A stretch of DNA of 6,386 nucleotides from Gracilibacteraceae bacterium. GTDB taxonomy: Bacteria; Bacillota; Desulfitobacteriia; Desulfitobacteriales; Syntrophobotulaceae. Positions 1 to 6,310 of this stretch are shown here, piece after piece. The translations under genes were made by a program, and so were the position numbers. Each line of letters opens with the position of its first letter. The stretch's first letter is position 1. Location: contig JAISQG010000099.1 in NCBI GenBank assembly GCA_031274335.1, positions 1-6,386 on the forward strand. The letters run 5' to 3'. The notes beneath the pieces are model-generated. The model was not told where the DNA came from. It made no database searches and saw only the letters and a list, made by a program, of their open reading frames with translations.

Positions 1-3000
1 TCGCGAAAATCCGCGATGTCCCGCGCCGCCGTCTCCCCCACCCCTTTCAAAGCCGTAAAAGGCGGCAGAATCCCCGTCTCCGTGATGAGGAAACGGGTCG
101 GATGCGATTCTTTCAGGCTCACGCGGCGTAAAGCGATGCCGCGGGCATACATTTCGACGGCCAGCTCCAGGATCGTGCGCGTGTTCTTGTCCCGCTGCGT
201 GGCCTCCCGCCCCTTCCGCCCGACGGCTTTGATTTCCTCCCGGCAGGCCTGTGGCCCGGCCGCCGCGATGTCGGCGTCAAACTCGTCGGCCCGCACCGTG
301 TAAAAACTCGTGTAAAAAGCCTCGGGATAATATATTTTGAACCAGGCGATGCGCCACGCCATCGTCACATAGGCGACGGCATGTGCTTTCGGAAACAAAT
401 AGCTTATTTTGCGGCAGGAATCCACATACCAGGCCGGCGCGCCCGCGTCGCGGATGGCCGCGGCCTGTTCCTCCGTCACATCCTTGTCCTTCTTGCGCAC
501 GTTTTCCATGATGGCGAAGGCGAGCGGCGGCGCCAGGCCCAGCCGCAACAGATAAGTCATGATGTCGTCGCGGCAGGCGATGATCTGCTCGATGTCCGCC
601 GTCCCCGCCCGCACCAGGTCCTGGGCGTTGCCGCGCCAGACATTTGTCCCGTGCGACAGGCCGGAAATGCGCACGAGATGGGAAAAGCTGCGCGGCTTCG
701 TGTCCGTAAGGATCTGCCGCACAAACTCCGTGCCGAATTCCGGGATGCCCAGCGTGCCGGTGGCGGCCCCGATGTCCTCCGCCGTGACGCCGAGCGCCTC
801 CGGGCCGGAAAAAAGCGACATCGTCCGCGCGTCGTCCAGCGGGATGTCCCGCGCCCGCACCCCCGTCAGATCCTCCAGCAACCGGATGACCGTCGGGTCG
901 TCATGCCCGAGCAGATCCAACTTGACTAGGCTGTCATGCAGATAGCCGTATTCAAAATGTGTCGTGACCACGCCGGCCTTCGGATCGTTGGCCGCCCACT
1001 GCAACGGCGTGAAATCATGGATGTCGCATTCTTTCGGCAGCACCATCAGGCCGCCCGGGTGCTGGCCCGTCGTGCGCTTGACGCCGGCGCAGCCCCGCGC
1101 GAGGCGCTCCCGCTCTGTCGCGCTCATCACTTCGCCGCGCACCTCCGCGTATTTTTGGCAATACCCGTACGCCGTCTTTTCCGCCACCGTGGCGATCGTG
1201 CCAGCGCGGAAAATGTTTTCGCTGCCAAAAATTTCCTCGGCGTATTTATGGGCGCGCGCTTGGTAGTCGCCGGAAAAATTCAGGTCGATGTCCGGTATTT
1301 TGTCCCCTTCGAAGCCGAGAAAAGTTTCAAACGGTATGTCATACCCGTCTTTGGCCAGCGGCGCCCCGCAGCGGGGACAGGCTTTGTCCGCCAAGTCCGC
1401 GCCCGCGCCCACGCTGCCGTCCGTGACAAACTCCGTATGGCCGCAGCCGGCGGCCGGGCAGCGGTAATGGGGCGGCAGCGGGTTCACTTCCGTGATGCCG
1501 GTCAGCGTCGCCACAAGAGAGGAGCCGACCGAGCCGCGTGAGCCGACGAGGTAGCCGTCCTCATTTGATTTTTTCACCAGCAAATGGGCGATGTAATAAA
1601 GCACGGCGTAGCCGCTGCCGATGATCGCGCTCATTTCCCTGTCCAGCCGCGCCTGCACCGGTCCGGGCAGAGGGTCGCCGTAAAGTGTGCGGGCGTTCGC
1701 CCAGGCCATGTCCCGCACCTGTTCCGCCGCCTGCGGAATGCGCGGCGTGTGCAGGTCTTTGGGGACGGGGCGCAGCTCCTCGATTTGCGCGGCCAGGGCG
1801 CGCGGGTTCGTCACCACGACGCGGTAAGCGGTTTCCGGCCCGAGGTAAGCGAATTCAGCCAGCATTTCCTCCGTCGTGCGCAAAAAAAGCGGCGCCTGCC
1901 GGTCGGCATCCTCAAACCCCTTCGCCGTCATGATGACGCGGCGGTAAACCTCGTCCTCCGGGTCGAGAAAATGCACGTCCCCGGTGGCCACGACCGGCAA
2001 GCCCAGTTCCTCGCCCAGGGCCACGACGGCCCGGTTCAGATCGCGCAGGCCCTCTTCGTCCGCAACCCGCCCGTTCCGGATCAAAAAAGCGTTGTTGGCC
2101 ACGGGCTGGATCTCGAGATAATCATAGAAAGAGGCGACGGCCCGCAGCTCCTCCGCCGGGGCGCCGCGCAAAAGCGCCTGGTACACTTCGCCCGCCTCGC
2201 AAGCCGAACCCAGCAGAAGGCCTTCCCGGCATTCCTGCAGCAGCTCCCGCGGCAGGCGCGGCCGCCGGTAAAAATATTCGAGATGGGAGGCCGTCACGAG
2301 CCGGTAAAGGTTTTTCAGGCCGGCGGCGGTTTTGGCCAGCACTATGATGTGGATGTTGGGCATTTTTTCGTCGCGCTGCCCGCTGCGGTAGCTGGCGAAC
2401 GGCTCGTTCAGCAGATAGCCCTCCATGCCGAGGATGACCTTGATTTTGCCCCCGGCCGCCTTCACCGCTTCCGGAAAAGCCTGGACGACGCCGTGATCCG
2501 TGACAGCCACGGCCTCGTGCCCCCAGGCGGCGGCGCGGCTGACCAAAGCGGCCACCGGGGAAACGCCGTCCATGTCGGACATCTGCGTGTGCAAATGCAG
2601 CTCGACGCGGCGCTCCGGCGCTTCGTCCGCCCGGCGGCCCGGCACGGCGATCGTCATGACGTCCCGGGGCGAGAGGGCCAGTTCATGCGAGTAAGCGTCC
2701 GTTTTCACTTCGCCGCGCATCCGGTACCATGCGCCTTCCCGCAGCGGAGCCGCCTTTTCCTCCAGGAATATGGTTACAGGCAAAGAGCCCGTGCGGTCGC
2801 TCAGACCGCAGGTGACGATGCGCCGGCCGGTTTTGGTTTCGCGCATTTCGACCTTGAAGGCGTACCCCTCGACCGTGACCTTGCGCTCTTCCTCCGTGAT
2901 CTCCCGCATCGGGACGGCCGGGGTGCGGATTTCCTCGCCCAGCAACACTTCGCCCAAGGCTTTCTGGCGGGCGCGGGCGCTTTCCTGCCGCGCGCGCAGG

Positions 3001-3320
3001 AGCTCGATGTGTTTTTCTTCTTCCCGGGCGAATTCCTCCCGCACCGCAGACAAAGCATCGTCTTGTTTCGAAGCGCCTTGTTCCTGCCAGACGATTTCCA
3101 CCGCCATGGGCCGGCAGGAGGCGGCCAGGGTTTCGGCAAAAAGCTCCCGCTCCGCCGCCGGAATGGATTCTGTCACCCGCAGGCACAGGCGCCCCCGCCG
3201 CATAATGGGAGAAATTTCCACTTGATCCAGCCACAGCGTTTCCTTGTAAGGCGCGAAACGTTCGCGCGGTTCCGGCGCCAGGGCTAGGAAAAAAGGCGTT
3301 TCCGCCAGTCTGACCGCCAC
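1..3320 (-). CDS. polC: PolC-type DNA polymerase III alpha subunit, exonuclease-less, 3' end cut by window edge
   Basis: Replicative DNA polymerase of the Firmicutes PolC class, which extends primers at the replication fork. 1106 codons are present without a stop. Seen in order: a short N-terminal part (residues 1-135) ending in a charged, probably helical stretch (about 92-125); an OB-fold-like segment (about 146-225); the PHP domain (about 238-455) opening with ELHLHTQMSDMDG; then the polymerase core. The core has the SRGSVGSSLVATLT motif (594-607), a four-Cys zinc site (Cys621, Cys626, Cys648, Cys651), catalytic DID (Asp677, Asp679), KRTTGQHPGG (748-757) and the third Asp in LDLLGHDD (Asp802). 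A helix-hairpin-helix-like ALKGVGETAA lies near the break. The DnaQ-like exonuclease that splits PHP in Bacillus PolC is absent: GMEGYL (299-304) runs within 20 residues into NIHIIVLA. The start is the GTG 2 bp after the proS stop, with GGAGG 7 nt upstream. By comparison with Bacillus PolC about 40-50 residues are missing beyond the window. Confidence 0.97.
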   Translation of the reverse strand, partial: MAVRLAETPFFLALAPEPRERFAPYKETLWLDQVEISPIMRRGRLCLRVTESIPAAERELFAETLAASCRPMAVEIVWQEQGASKQDDALSAVREEFAREEEKHIELLRARQESARARQKALGEVLLGEEIRTPAVPMREITEEERKVTVEGYAFKVEMRETKTGRRIVTCGLSDRTGSLPVTIFLEEKAAPLREGAWYRMRGEVKTDAYSHELALSPRDVMTIAVPGRRADEAPERRVELHLHTQMSDMDGVSPVAALVSRAAAWGHEAVAVTDHGVVQAFPEAVKAAGGKIKVILGMEGYLLNEPFASYRSGQRDEKMPNIHIIVLAKTAAGLKNLYRLVTASHLEYFYRRPRLPRELLQECREGLLLGSACEAGEVYQALLRGAPAEELRAVASFYDYLEIQPVANNAFLIRNGRVADEEGLRDLNRAVVALGEELGLPVVATGDVHFLDPEDEVYRRVIMTAKGFEDADRQAPLFLRTTEEMLAEFAYLGPETAYRVVVTNPRALAAQIEELRPVPKDLHTPRIPQAAEQVRDMAWANARTLYGDPLPGPVQARLDREMSAIIGSGYAVLYYIAHLLVKKSNEDGYLVGSRGSVGSSLVATLTGITEVNPLPPHYRCPAAGCGHTEFVTDGSVGAGADLADKACPRCGAPLAKDGYDIPFETFLGFEGDKIPDIDLNFSGDYQARAHKYAEEIFGSENIFRAGTIATVAEKTAYGYCQKYAEVRGEVMSATERERLARGCAGVKRTTGQHPGGLMVLPKECDIHDFTPLQWAANDPKAGVVTTHFEYGYLHDSLVKLDLLGHDDPTVIRLLEDLTGVRARDIPLDDARTMSLFSGPEALGVTAEDIGAATGTLGIPEFGTEFVRQILTDTKPRSFSHLVRISGLSHGTNVWRGNAQDLVRAGTADIEQIIACRDDIMTYLLRLGLAPPLAFAIMENVRKKDKDVTEEQAAAIRDAGAPAWYVDSCRKISYLFPKAHAVAYVTMAWRIAWFKIYYPEAFYTSFYTVRADEFDADIAAAGPQACREEIKAVGRKGREATQRDKNTRTILELAVEMYARGIALRRVSLKESHPTRFLITETGILPPFTALKGVGETAARDIADFR

Positions 3321-3322
3321 CC

Positions 3323-5044
3323 TCAGTCCTCCAGCCGGCGCCGAACGGCATCGGCGGCCTCGGCCAGCGCAATGAGCTCCGTTTGGCCCGTCCGGCGATT
3401 TTTCAGTTCCACCCGGCCCAGCGCCAGGTTTTTCGCGCCCAGCACCAGGCGAAACGGGAAACCGATGAGATCGGCATCCTTGAATTTGACGCCGGAGCGT
3501 TCGTTCCGATCATCCAGCACCGTTTCCACGCCGGCGGCGCGCAGCGCGGCGTAAATTGTTTCCGCCGCCTGCATCGTTTCGGCGTCTTGCGCGCCCGCCG
3601 GAATGACGACGCAGTGATAAGGCGCGATGGAGGGGGGCCAGACGAGGCCGTCCTCGTCGCTGAACTGCTCGGCAGCCGCGGCCATCGTGCGGCTGACGCC
3701 GATGCCGTAGCAGCCCATGTAAAAATTCTGCGCCCGGCCCTCTTCGTCGAGAAAGGAGGCGGAAAGGGCTTCGCTGTATTTTTGCCCCAGGTTGAACACC
3801 TGGCCGACCTCGATGCCACGGGCGCTTTGCAGGGAGGCGCCGCAGCGCGGGCAGGGCTCGCCCGCCGTGACCAAGCGGAAATCTCCGGTCAGGGCTAAGG
3901 GAAAATCACGGCCCGGCAGCACATGGCGCCAGTGGGCGTCCTGTTTGTTCGCGCCGCAGACGAAAGCGGCGGGGACAGCCGCTTCGCCGTCCACAGCCAG
4001 GCGCGCTTCCGCCGGCAGGCCGACCGGGCCGACAAAGCCCGGGCCGCAGCCCAGCAGGACGCGCACTTCTTCTTCCGTGGCCAGGCGCAATTCGCGGAAC
4101 GGCCCCAGCGCGTTATGGACTTTGACTTCGTTTACCGCGCGGTCGCCGCGCAGGGCGATGGCAAAATAACACCCGTCGCCTTTATATATGATGGTTTTGA
4201 TCAGGCGATGCGGCGGGAGGCCGAGCATTTTGGTCAGCTCTTTGATGGTGCGCGCGTCCGGCGTGGCGATTTCCGCGCGCGGCGGCGGGTCGGCCGGCGG
4301 CGGGTCAGGCGGGGCGGAGGGCGGAACAGCTTCCGCTTTTTCCGTGTTCGCCGCGTAAGCGCAATCCGGGCAGAATACGACCTCCGCCTCTCCGGCCTCG
4401 GCCAGCACCATGAATTCATGTGTGCCGCCGCTGCCGCCGATAGCTCCGGCATCCGCTTCCACGGCCCGGAAATCCAGGCCGCAGCGGCGAAAAATCGCTT
4501 CGTAGGCCGCGTACATTCCGGCGTAGCTGGCGGCAGCCCCCTCCGGAGCGCGGTCGAAGGAATAAAGATCCATCATGATGAATTCCCGCCCCCGCATGAG
4601 GCCGAAACGCGGACGGCGCTCGTCGCGGTATTTGTTCTGGATCTGGTACAGGAGCAGCGGCAGCTGCTTGTAAGAGCGCACGTCATTTTTAACGAGCTCC
4701 GTGATGATTTCCTCGTGCGTGGGGCCGAGACAGAATTCGCGCTCATGCCGGTCTCGCAGGCGGAACATCTCCGGCCCGTATAATTCCCAGCGCCCGGTCG
4801 CGCGCCATAATTCCGCCGGCTGCACGATGGGCAGCATGATTTCCTGCCCGCCGGCCGCGTTCATTTCTTCGCGCACAATCTGCTCTATTTTGCGGATGAC
4901 CCGCCAGCCCAGCGGCAAATAAGTGTAAATCCCCGCTGTGGATTTGCGGATAAAACCTGCGCGCAAAAGCAGCTTGTGGCTGGCAATCTCTGCTTCCGCG
5001 GGCACTTCCCGGAGAGTGGGCGCAAACAGCCGGCTCATTTTCAT
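3323..5044 (-). CDS. proS: Prolyl-tRNA synthetase, bacterial type with editing insertion
   Basis: Cytoplasmic class II aminoacyl-tRNA synthetase that attaches proline to tRNA-Pro. 573 residues, normal for the bacterial type. Class II motif 1 is around 60-76. The proline/ATP pocket shows GPTHEE (107-112), and motif 2 begins [17 protein letters not shown] (139-155). The INS editing domain, which deacylates mischarged Ala-tRNA-Pro in this family, spans about 225-410, with the expected lysine in RLIKTIIYK (280-288). Motif 3 is [10 protein letters not shown] (444-453), and the anticodon-binding domain follows from about 470. GSGGTHEFM (204-212) and two CPxC pairs (225-228, 398-401) are present. 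Residues 240-255, joining the catalytic core to INS, hold 10 prolines including two PPP runs. The start is the first of two near ATGs (M-K-M), with purine-rich AAAGGG about 9 nt upstream. polC begins 2 bp after the stop, as usual in Firmicutes. Confidence 0.98.
   Translation of the reverse strand: MKMSRLFAPTLREVPAEAEIASHKLLLRAGFIRKSTAGIYTYLPLGWRVIRKIEQIVREEMNAAGGQEIMLPIVQPAELWRATGRWELYGPEMFRLRDRHEREFCLGPTHEEIITELVKNDVRSYKQLPLLLYQIQNKYRDERRPRFGLMRGREFIMMDLYSFDRAPEGAAASYAGMYAAYEAIFRRCGLDFRAVEADAGAIGGSGGTHEFMVLAEAGEAEVVFCPDCAYAANTEKAEAVPPSAPPDPPPADPPPRAEIATPDARTIKELTKMLGLPPHRLIKTIIYKGDGCYFAIALRGDRAVNEVKVHNALGPFRELRLATEEEVRVLLGCGPGFVGPVGLPAEARLAVDGEAAVPAAFVCGANKQDAHWRHVLPGRDFPLALTGDFRLVTAGEPCPRCGASLQSARGIEVGQVFNLGQKYSEALSASFLDEEGRAQNFYMGCYGIGVSRTMAAAAEQFSDEDGLVWPPSIAPYHCVVIPAGAQDAETMQAAETIYAALRAAGVETVLDDRNERSGVKFKDADLIGFPFRLVLGAKNLALGRVELKNRRTGQTELIALAEAADAVRRRLED
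3328..3332 (-). promoter_or_regulatory. Ribosome-binding site of polC inside the end of proS
   Basis: GGAGG lies in the Leu-Glu-Asp codons that end proS, 7 nt before the polC GTG. It decides the polC start: no ATG lies near it in frame, and the proS stop sits between site and start. Ribosomes finishing proS would uncover or directly reuse it, so translational coupling is likely (inference). Confidence 0.8.
4280..4306 (-). repeat. Duplicated Asp-Pro-Pro-Pro coding unit in proS
   Basis: The 12-bp unit GACCCGCCGCCG occurs twice, separated by GCC, and encodes DPPP-A-DPPP (ProRS residues 247-255). It looks like a small in-frame duplication that lengthened the proline-rich linker before the editing domain. 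Confidence 0.85.
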
Positions 5045-5073
5045 TCGAAATCGCCCTTTCTTCCTTCAATTTC

Positions 5074-5079
5074 AATATA
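5074..5079 (-). promoter_or_regulatory. Candidate -10 element for proS-polC
   Basis: On the minus strand TATATT (5 of 6 to the consensus) lies 29 bp before the proS ATG, which would give a leader of roughly 20-25 nt carrying the ribosome-binding site. I see no convincing -35 at 16-18 bp, so activity may need a regulator or the call may be wrong. I see no T-box (no specifier loop or TGGNACCGCG antiterminator box) ahead of this proS. Confidence 0.3.
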
Positions 5080-5123
5080 GGGTAAATCTGGGGGTATTTT
5101 GCGATTATCTTAACCTGTACAAT

Positions 5124-5153
5124 GATATCATAAAACATGATACCATAAAACAT
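5124..5153. repeat. Tandem 15-bp direct repeat upstream of proS
   Basis: GATATCATAAAACAT is followed immediately by GATACCATAAAACAT, a 14/15 match. The first copy overlaps the 10-bp palindrome ATGATATCAT (5122-5131). The tract is very AT-rich inside GC-rich DNA and lies 80-110 bp upstream of proS. Two copies one and a half helical turns apart could be an operator for a DNA-binding protein (inference), or a chance slippage duplication. Confidence 0.6.
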
Positions 5154-5301
5154 GAGTCCAAATCAAGGCAAAAAAACAATCAGCGCAGCGCTGCGGTTAT
5201 TGGCAGGCAAGGGCGTCCGGAAGCTGTTCGAGCGGCCTATGGGGGCAGCGTCCGGACGGATCGCCGATAGCGCGCCGATGCCACGCGGATTGATGATATA
5301 G
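5152..5301 (+). CDS. Possible 49-residue basic small protein (uncertain)
   Basis: A plus-strand frame opens with ATG at 5152 and ends with TAG at 5301, 6 bp before a plus-strand terminator-like hairpin. The product starts MSPNQGKKTISAALRLLAGK, has about nine Lys/Arg against two Asp/Glu, and residues 9-26 could form a basic amphipathic helix. Against it: there is no Shine-Dalgarno sequence before the ATG and only a lone -10-like TACAAT (5118-5123). The frame also overlaps a minus-strand terminator-like hairpin, and frames this short arise by chance in GC-rich DNA. I recognise no family. Confidence 0.15.
   Translation: MSPNQGKKTISAALRLLAGKGVRKLFERPMGAASGRIADSAPMPRGLMI
5170..5202 (-). terminator. 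Candidate intrinsic terminator upstream of proS (minus strand)
   Basis: Reading the minus strand, CAAT...GCAG pairs with CTGC...ATTG around a tight CGCAGCGCTGCG core with two mismatches, followed directly by seven T residues. It could end transcripts from cobO or control read-through into proS. It sits about 170 bp past the cobO stop and about 125 bp before proS. The very small loop makes the fold less certain. Confidence 0.45.
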
Positions 5302-5307
5302 ATAGCT

Positions 5308-5357
5308 GAAACAGGGCTGTGCCCAGATCCATGAGCACATGTCCCTGTTTCTTTTTT
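5308..5357 (+). terminator. Hairpin with plus-strand T-tract, terminator-like
   Basis: GAAACAGGG (5308-5316) pairs perfectly with CCCTGTTTC (5343-5351). Inside it, TGTGC (5318-5322) pairs with GCACA (5335-5339), leaving a 12-nt loop. Six T residues follow on the plus strand (5352-5357), the standard layout of a Rho-independent terminator for a plus-strand transcript. On the minus strand the hairpin starts 17 nt after the cobO stop but no T-tract follows, so there it would only cap or stabilise the cobO mRNA 3' end or terminate weakly. Confidence 0.65.
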
Positions 5358-5368
5358 AGGACTCGCCT

Positions 5369-5911
5369 TTAAAATTCTATTCCCCGGCGGGCGGGGACTC
5401 CCTCGTTATAAGGATGTTTCCGGGCGTGGAACTCCGTCAGATAATCAGCCGCGGCGACTATTTCCGGGCCGGCGTTATGTCCGGTGTAGACAAGCTCCGT
5501 GGCTTCCGGGCGGTTGCGGGCCAGATCCACAAGCTCCGCTGCCGTTACAATCCCCAGATCAATCAGATCCAGAGCCTCATCCATGATTGCCAGATTGTAA
5601 GAGCCTTCGCGCATCTCGGCCGCCATTTCCGCGAGAGAAGCGCGCTGGGCGTTTTTCACGTCTTCTTGCTCCGCCTCGGAAAGGTTGCGGTAGAACTTCT
5701 CCACAGAAGACGTGGGCCAAATCCTGACATTTTCTCCCAATTGGGGCAGGGACAAGAGCTCCCCGGAACGCCCGGATTTCAAAAACTGGCCGTAAAGCAC
5801 CCGGTGCCCCTGTCCGACAGCCCGGAGCAGCAATCCCAGAGCGGCCGTGCTCTTGCCCTTTCCGTAGCCGATATATACATGCAAACGGCCAATCACCTTT
5901 TTCTCGCCCAC
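5369..5911 (-). CDS. cobO: ATP:corrinoid adenosyltransferase, CobO/BtuR family
   Basis: Transfers the adenosyl group of ATP to the cobalt of a reduced corrinoid (cob(I)alamin or cob(I)yrinic acid a,c-diamide), giving the coenzyme B12 form; acts in the cytoplasm. 180 residues, usual for the family. The nucleotide-binding loop is GYGKGKSTAALG (15-26), a serine variant of the common GxGKGKTTA. QFLKSGRSGE (42-51), the acidic motif LAIMDEALDL (107-116), ELVYTGHNA (139-147) and the typical tail RKHPYNEGVPARRGIEF (164-180) follow. The GTG start is chosen because AGGAGG lies 7 nt before it; the frame stays open 42 codons further upstream but that part has no family similarity and low-GC codons. A candidate promoter lies about 50 bp upstream. 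No other cobalamin genes and no B12 riboswitch box are visible, so salvage versus de novo use cannot be told. Confidence 0.95.
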   Translation of the reverse strand: MGEKKVIGRLHVYIGYGKGKSTAALGLLLRAVGQGHRVLYGQFLKSGRSGELLSLPQLGENVRIWPTSSVEKFYRNLSEAEQEDVKNAQRASLAEMAAEMREGSYNLAIMDEALDLIDLGIVTAAELVDLARNRPEATELVYTGHNAGPEIVAAADYLTEFHARKHPYNEGVPARRGIEF

Positions 5912-5918
5912 AAGCTTT

Positions 5919-5924
5919 CCTCCT
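5919..5924 (-). promoter_or_regulatory. Ribosome-binding site of cobO
   Basis: A full AGGAGG on the minus strand, 7 nt before the GTG at 5911-5909. It decides between this start and upstream in-frame ATGs (for example at 6037), which have no comparable site. Confidence 0.85.
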
Positions 5925-5958
5925 TGTATCATTGAAATTACGTCCTGACGCAGTTCCA

Positions 5959-5967
5959 ATAATAACA
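5959..5967 (-). promoter_or_regulatory. Candidate extended -10 promoter of cobO
   Basis: On the minus strand TGT-TATTAT matches an extended -10 element (TGn followed by 5 of 6 of TATAAT). It would place the transcription start near 5952 and give a leader of about 40 nt before the GTG. No strong -35 is visible, which is acceptable for extended -10 promoters. A leader this short leaves no room for a cobalamin riboswitch. Confidence 0.4.
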
Positions 5968-6310
5968 TACGCGCGTAAGAAAATCCATAGCGGGGTAGAT
6001 ATATCTTGTATTCAAACGACAGGGGTGCGAAAACCAAACCAGGTTAGCGGTGAAAATTGAAAGTGGAATAATAGGGTCAAGAAAATAACTTGCTGGGGTG
6101 TGCGACCGCTCCGCCATGTTCATCCCGATGCGATGGTGTAATATAGTTTGTGTAAACTCCGAATCCGAATATGTTTGGGTCTGCGTGATCGACAAGGTGA
6201 TCCGGCTGTCCGGCGCTCCGTAATCGTGCTGCTCAATCTGCCCCGCAGTTCTCAGCGTTTTCCCTGTAAGGGCGACCGATAGAAGGTCAATCGGAAGTTT
6301 TGCACGAGGT
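5968..6310. other. Lower-GC stretch without an assignable gene, possible decayed element
   Basis: About 340 bp of clearly lower GC than the flanking genes. Short frames are open on both strands. A minus frame at 6232-6077 (51 codons) includes IFGFGVYTNYITPSHRDEHG and ends in HPSKLFS. A plus frame at 6116-6223 encodes 35 residues including NSESEYVWVCVIDKVIRL. A third frame is open on the minus strand from the window edge to 5938 (145 codons from its ATG), but its composition is not protein-like and it runs into the cobO leader. TGCGAAAACC (6027) and GTGAAAATTG (6049) are spaced about 22 bp apart. I cannot name a family. A transposon remnant or a foreign insertion is the most economical reading (inference). 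Confidence 0.35.

Noticed and set aside
1584..3287. 567-codon open frame on the plus strand opposite polC
   Set aside because: It is antisense to a clear PolC coding region. Its translation is rich in Arg, His, Gln and Pro, typical of the complement of GC-rich codons, and has no family motif. The smaller plus frames at 381-929, 936-1541 and 3923-4783 are rejected for the same reason.
2683..3372. 229-codon minus-strand frame at the proS-polC junction
   Set aside because: It is out of frame with polC and overlaps the proS end. The composition is Gly/Arg/Ala-rich, and the polC frame here carries the recognisable domains.
5213..5256. Direct repeat GCGTCCGGA (5213-5221 and 5248-5256)
   Set aside because: Only 9 bp and containing the TCCGGA palindrome, so it is easily due to chance in GC-rich DNA.
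4938..5270. 110-codon plus-strand frame crossing the proS start
   Set aside because: It begins antisense within proS and has no ribosome site. Its intergenic part is not protein-like.
5045..5368. T-box riboswitch for proS
   Set aside because: Searched by eye for the antiterminator box and AG-bulge/specifier features on the minus strand. Nothing convincing was found.
5912..6037. Upstream extension of cobO to ATG at 6037
   Set aside because: The added 42 residues do not resemble the family, and the AGGAGG site 7 nt before the GTG at 5911 fixes the start.
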